DNA of 64,000 nucleotides from Chimonanthus salicifolius (lineage: Eukaryota; Streptophyta; Magnoliopsida; Laurales; Calycanthaceae). The stretch spans positions 46,545,222 to 46,609,221 of the forward strand of contig CM023540.1 in the NCBI GenBank assembly GCA_013350335.1, written 5' to 3'. This document shows, in pieces, positions 63,755-64,000 of this stretch (positions are counted from its first letter, which is position 1; each line of letters begins with the position of its first letter). Both the position numbers and the translations under genes were made by a program. Under the pieces are notes generated by a model. That model did no database searches and was not told the DNA's origin. It was given only the letters and a program-made list of their open reading frames with translations.

Positions 63755-64000
63755 TTTTTTTTTTCAATGATAGCTATCAAAATTAAGAGCTAAGATTGTT
63801 TAAACTTCTCTATAAAAACCTCATCAATCAACGGAAGAAGTAAACTTCATTTGGTCTTACAGTGGTTCTGTATGATTTTAAGAGTATATAATTTTGGTTC
63901 TCATTGTCTCTAGGAGGGTGTATTGTGTGAAAGGGAATTTCTTTCAATATATCATTTCTAGTTATAATCCTTGATCAAGGTGAACTGGATCAAGCTCTAG

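Noticed and set aside
1..64000. CRISPR array, operon, phage or plasmid system
   Set aside because: Gene structure, splice sites and retrotransposons are eukaryotic throughout; tandem repeats here lack regular spacers.

Overview
The window is a plant nuclear genomic segment. It has GT-AG introns with T-rich tracts, a plant-type threonyl-tRNA synthetase, and plant L1 LINEs, Copia, TRIM, SINE and MITE insertions. Very long introns packed with L1-type LINEs suggest a large-genome angiosperm, possibly a magnoliid or another early-diverging lineage; that placement is an inference only.

One host gene dominates. Twenty-one plus-strand exons between 3233 and 60736 splice into an uninterrupted 711-codon reading frame plus stop. 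It encodes a complete threonyl-tRNA synthetase (ThrRS) with presequence, TGS domain, editing domain, class II core and anticodon-binding domain. The 2,136-nt CDS is spread over 57.5 kb, so introns total about 55.4 kb. The 5' end suggests one gene for the mitochondrial and cytosolic enzymes: an Arg-rich, acid-free leader starts at 3233, a second in-frame ATG lies at 3326, and a probable leader intron ends 8 bases after the A of the first ATG. Intron 6 appears to be a GC-AG intron.

Layout: 1-2940 is AT-rich upstream DNA with a SINE, a hAT-like MITE remnant and a Mutator-like foldback MITE. 2940-3465 holds the promoter, leader and exon 1. Introns 4, 11, 14, 16 and 20 each hold an L1 LINE, all five antisense to the host gene. 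LINE-A and LINE-C are interrupted by later insertions with intact target-site duplications. Introns 8, 15, 16, 18, 19 and 20 hold solo LTRs, SINEs, hAT-type MITEs, tandem arrays, a decayed 4.6-kb Copia element in sense orientation and a 539-bp TRIM. 60737-64000 is downstream DNA with a few repeats.

There is no operon, CRISPR array or other prokaryotic system. The least expected items are a 5S-rRNA-headed SINE-like retroposon (intron 15), the leader intron overlapping the organellar start codon, a small LTR element with an unrecognised 198-codon ORF (intron 14), and the consistent antisense orientation of the LINEs. All element assignments come from reading motifs, termini and duplications by eye; no database search was possible.
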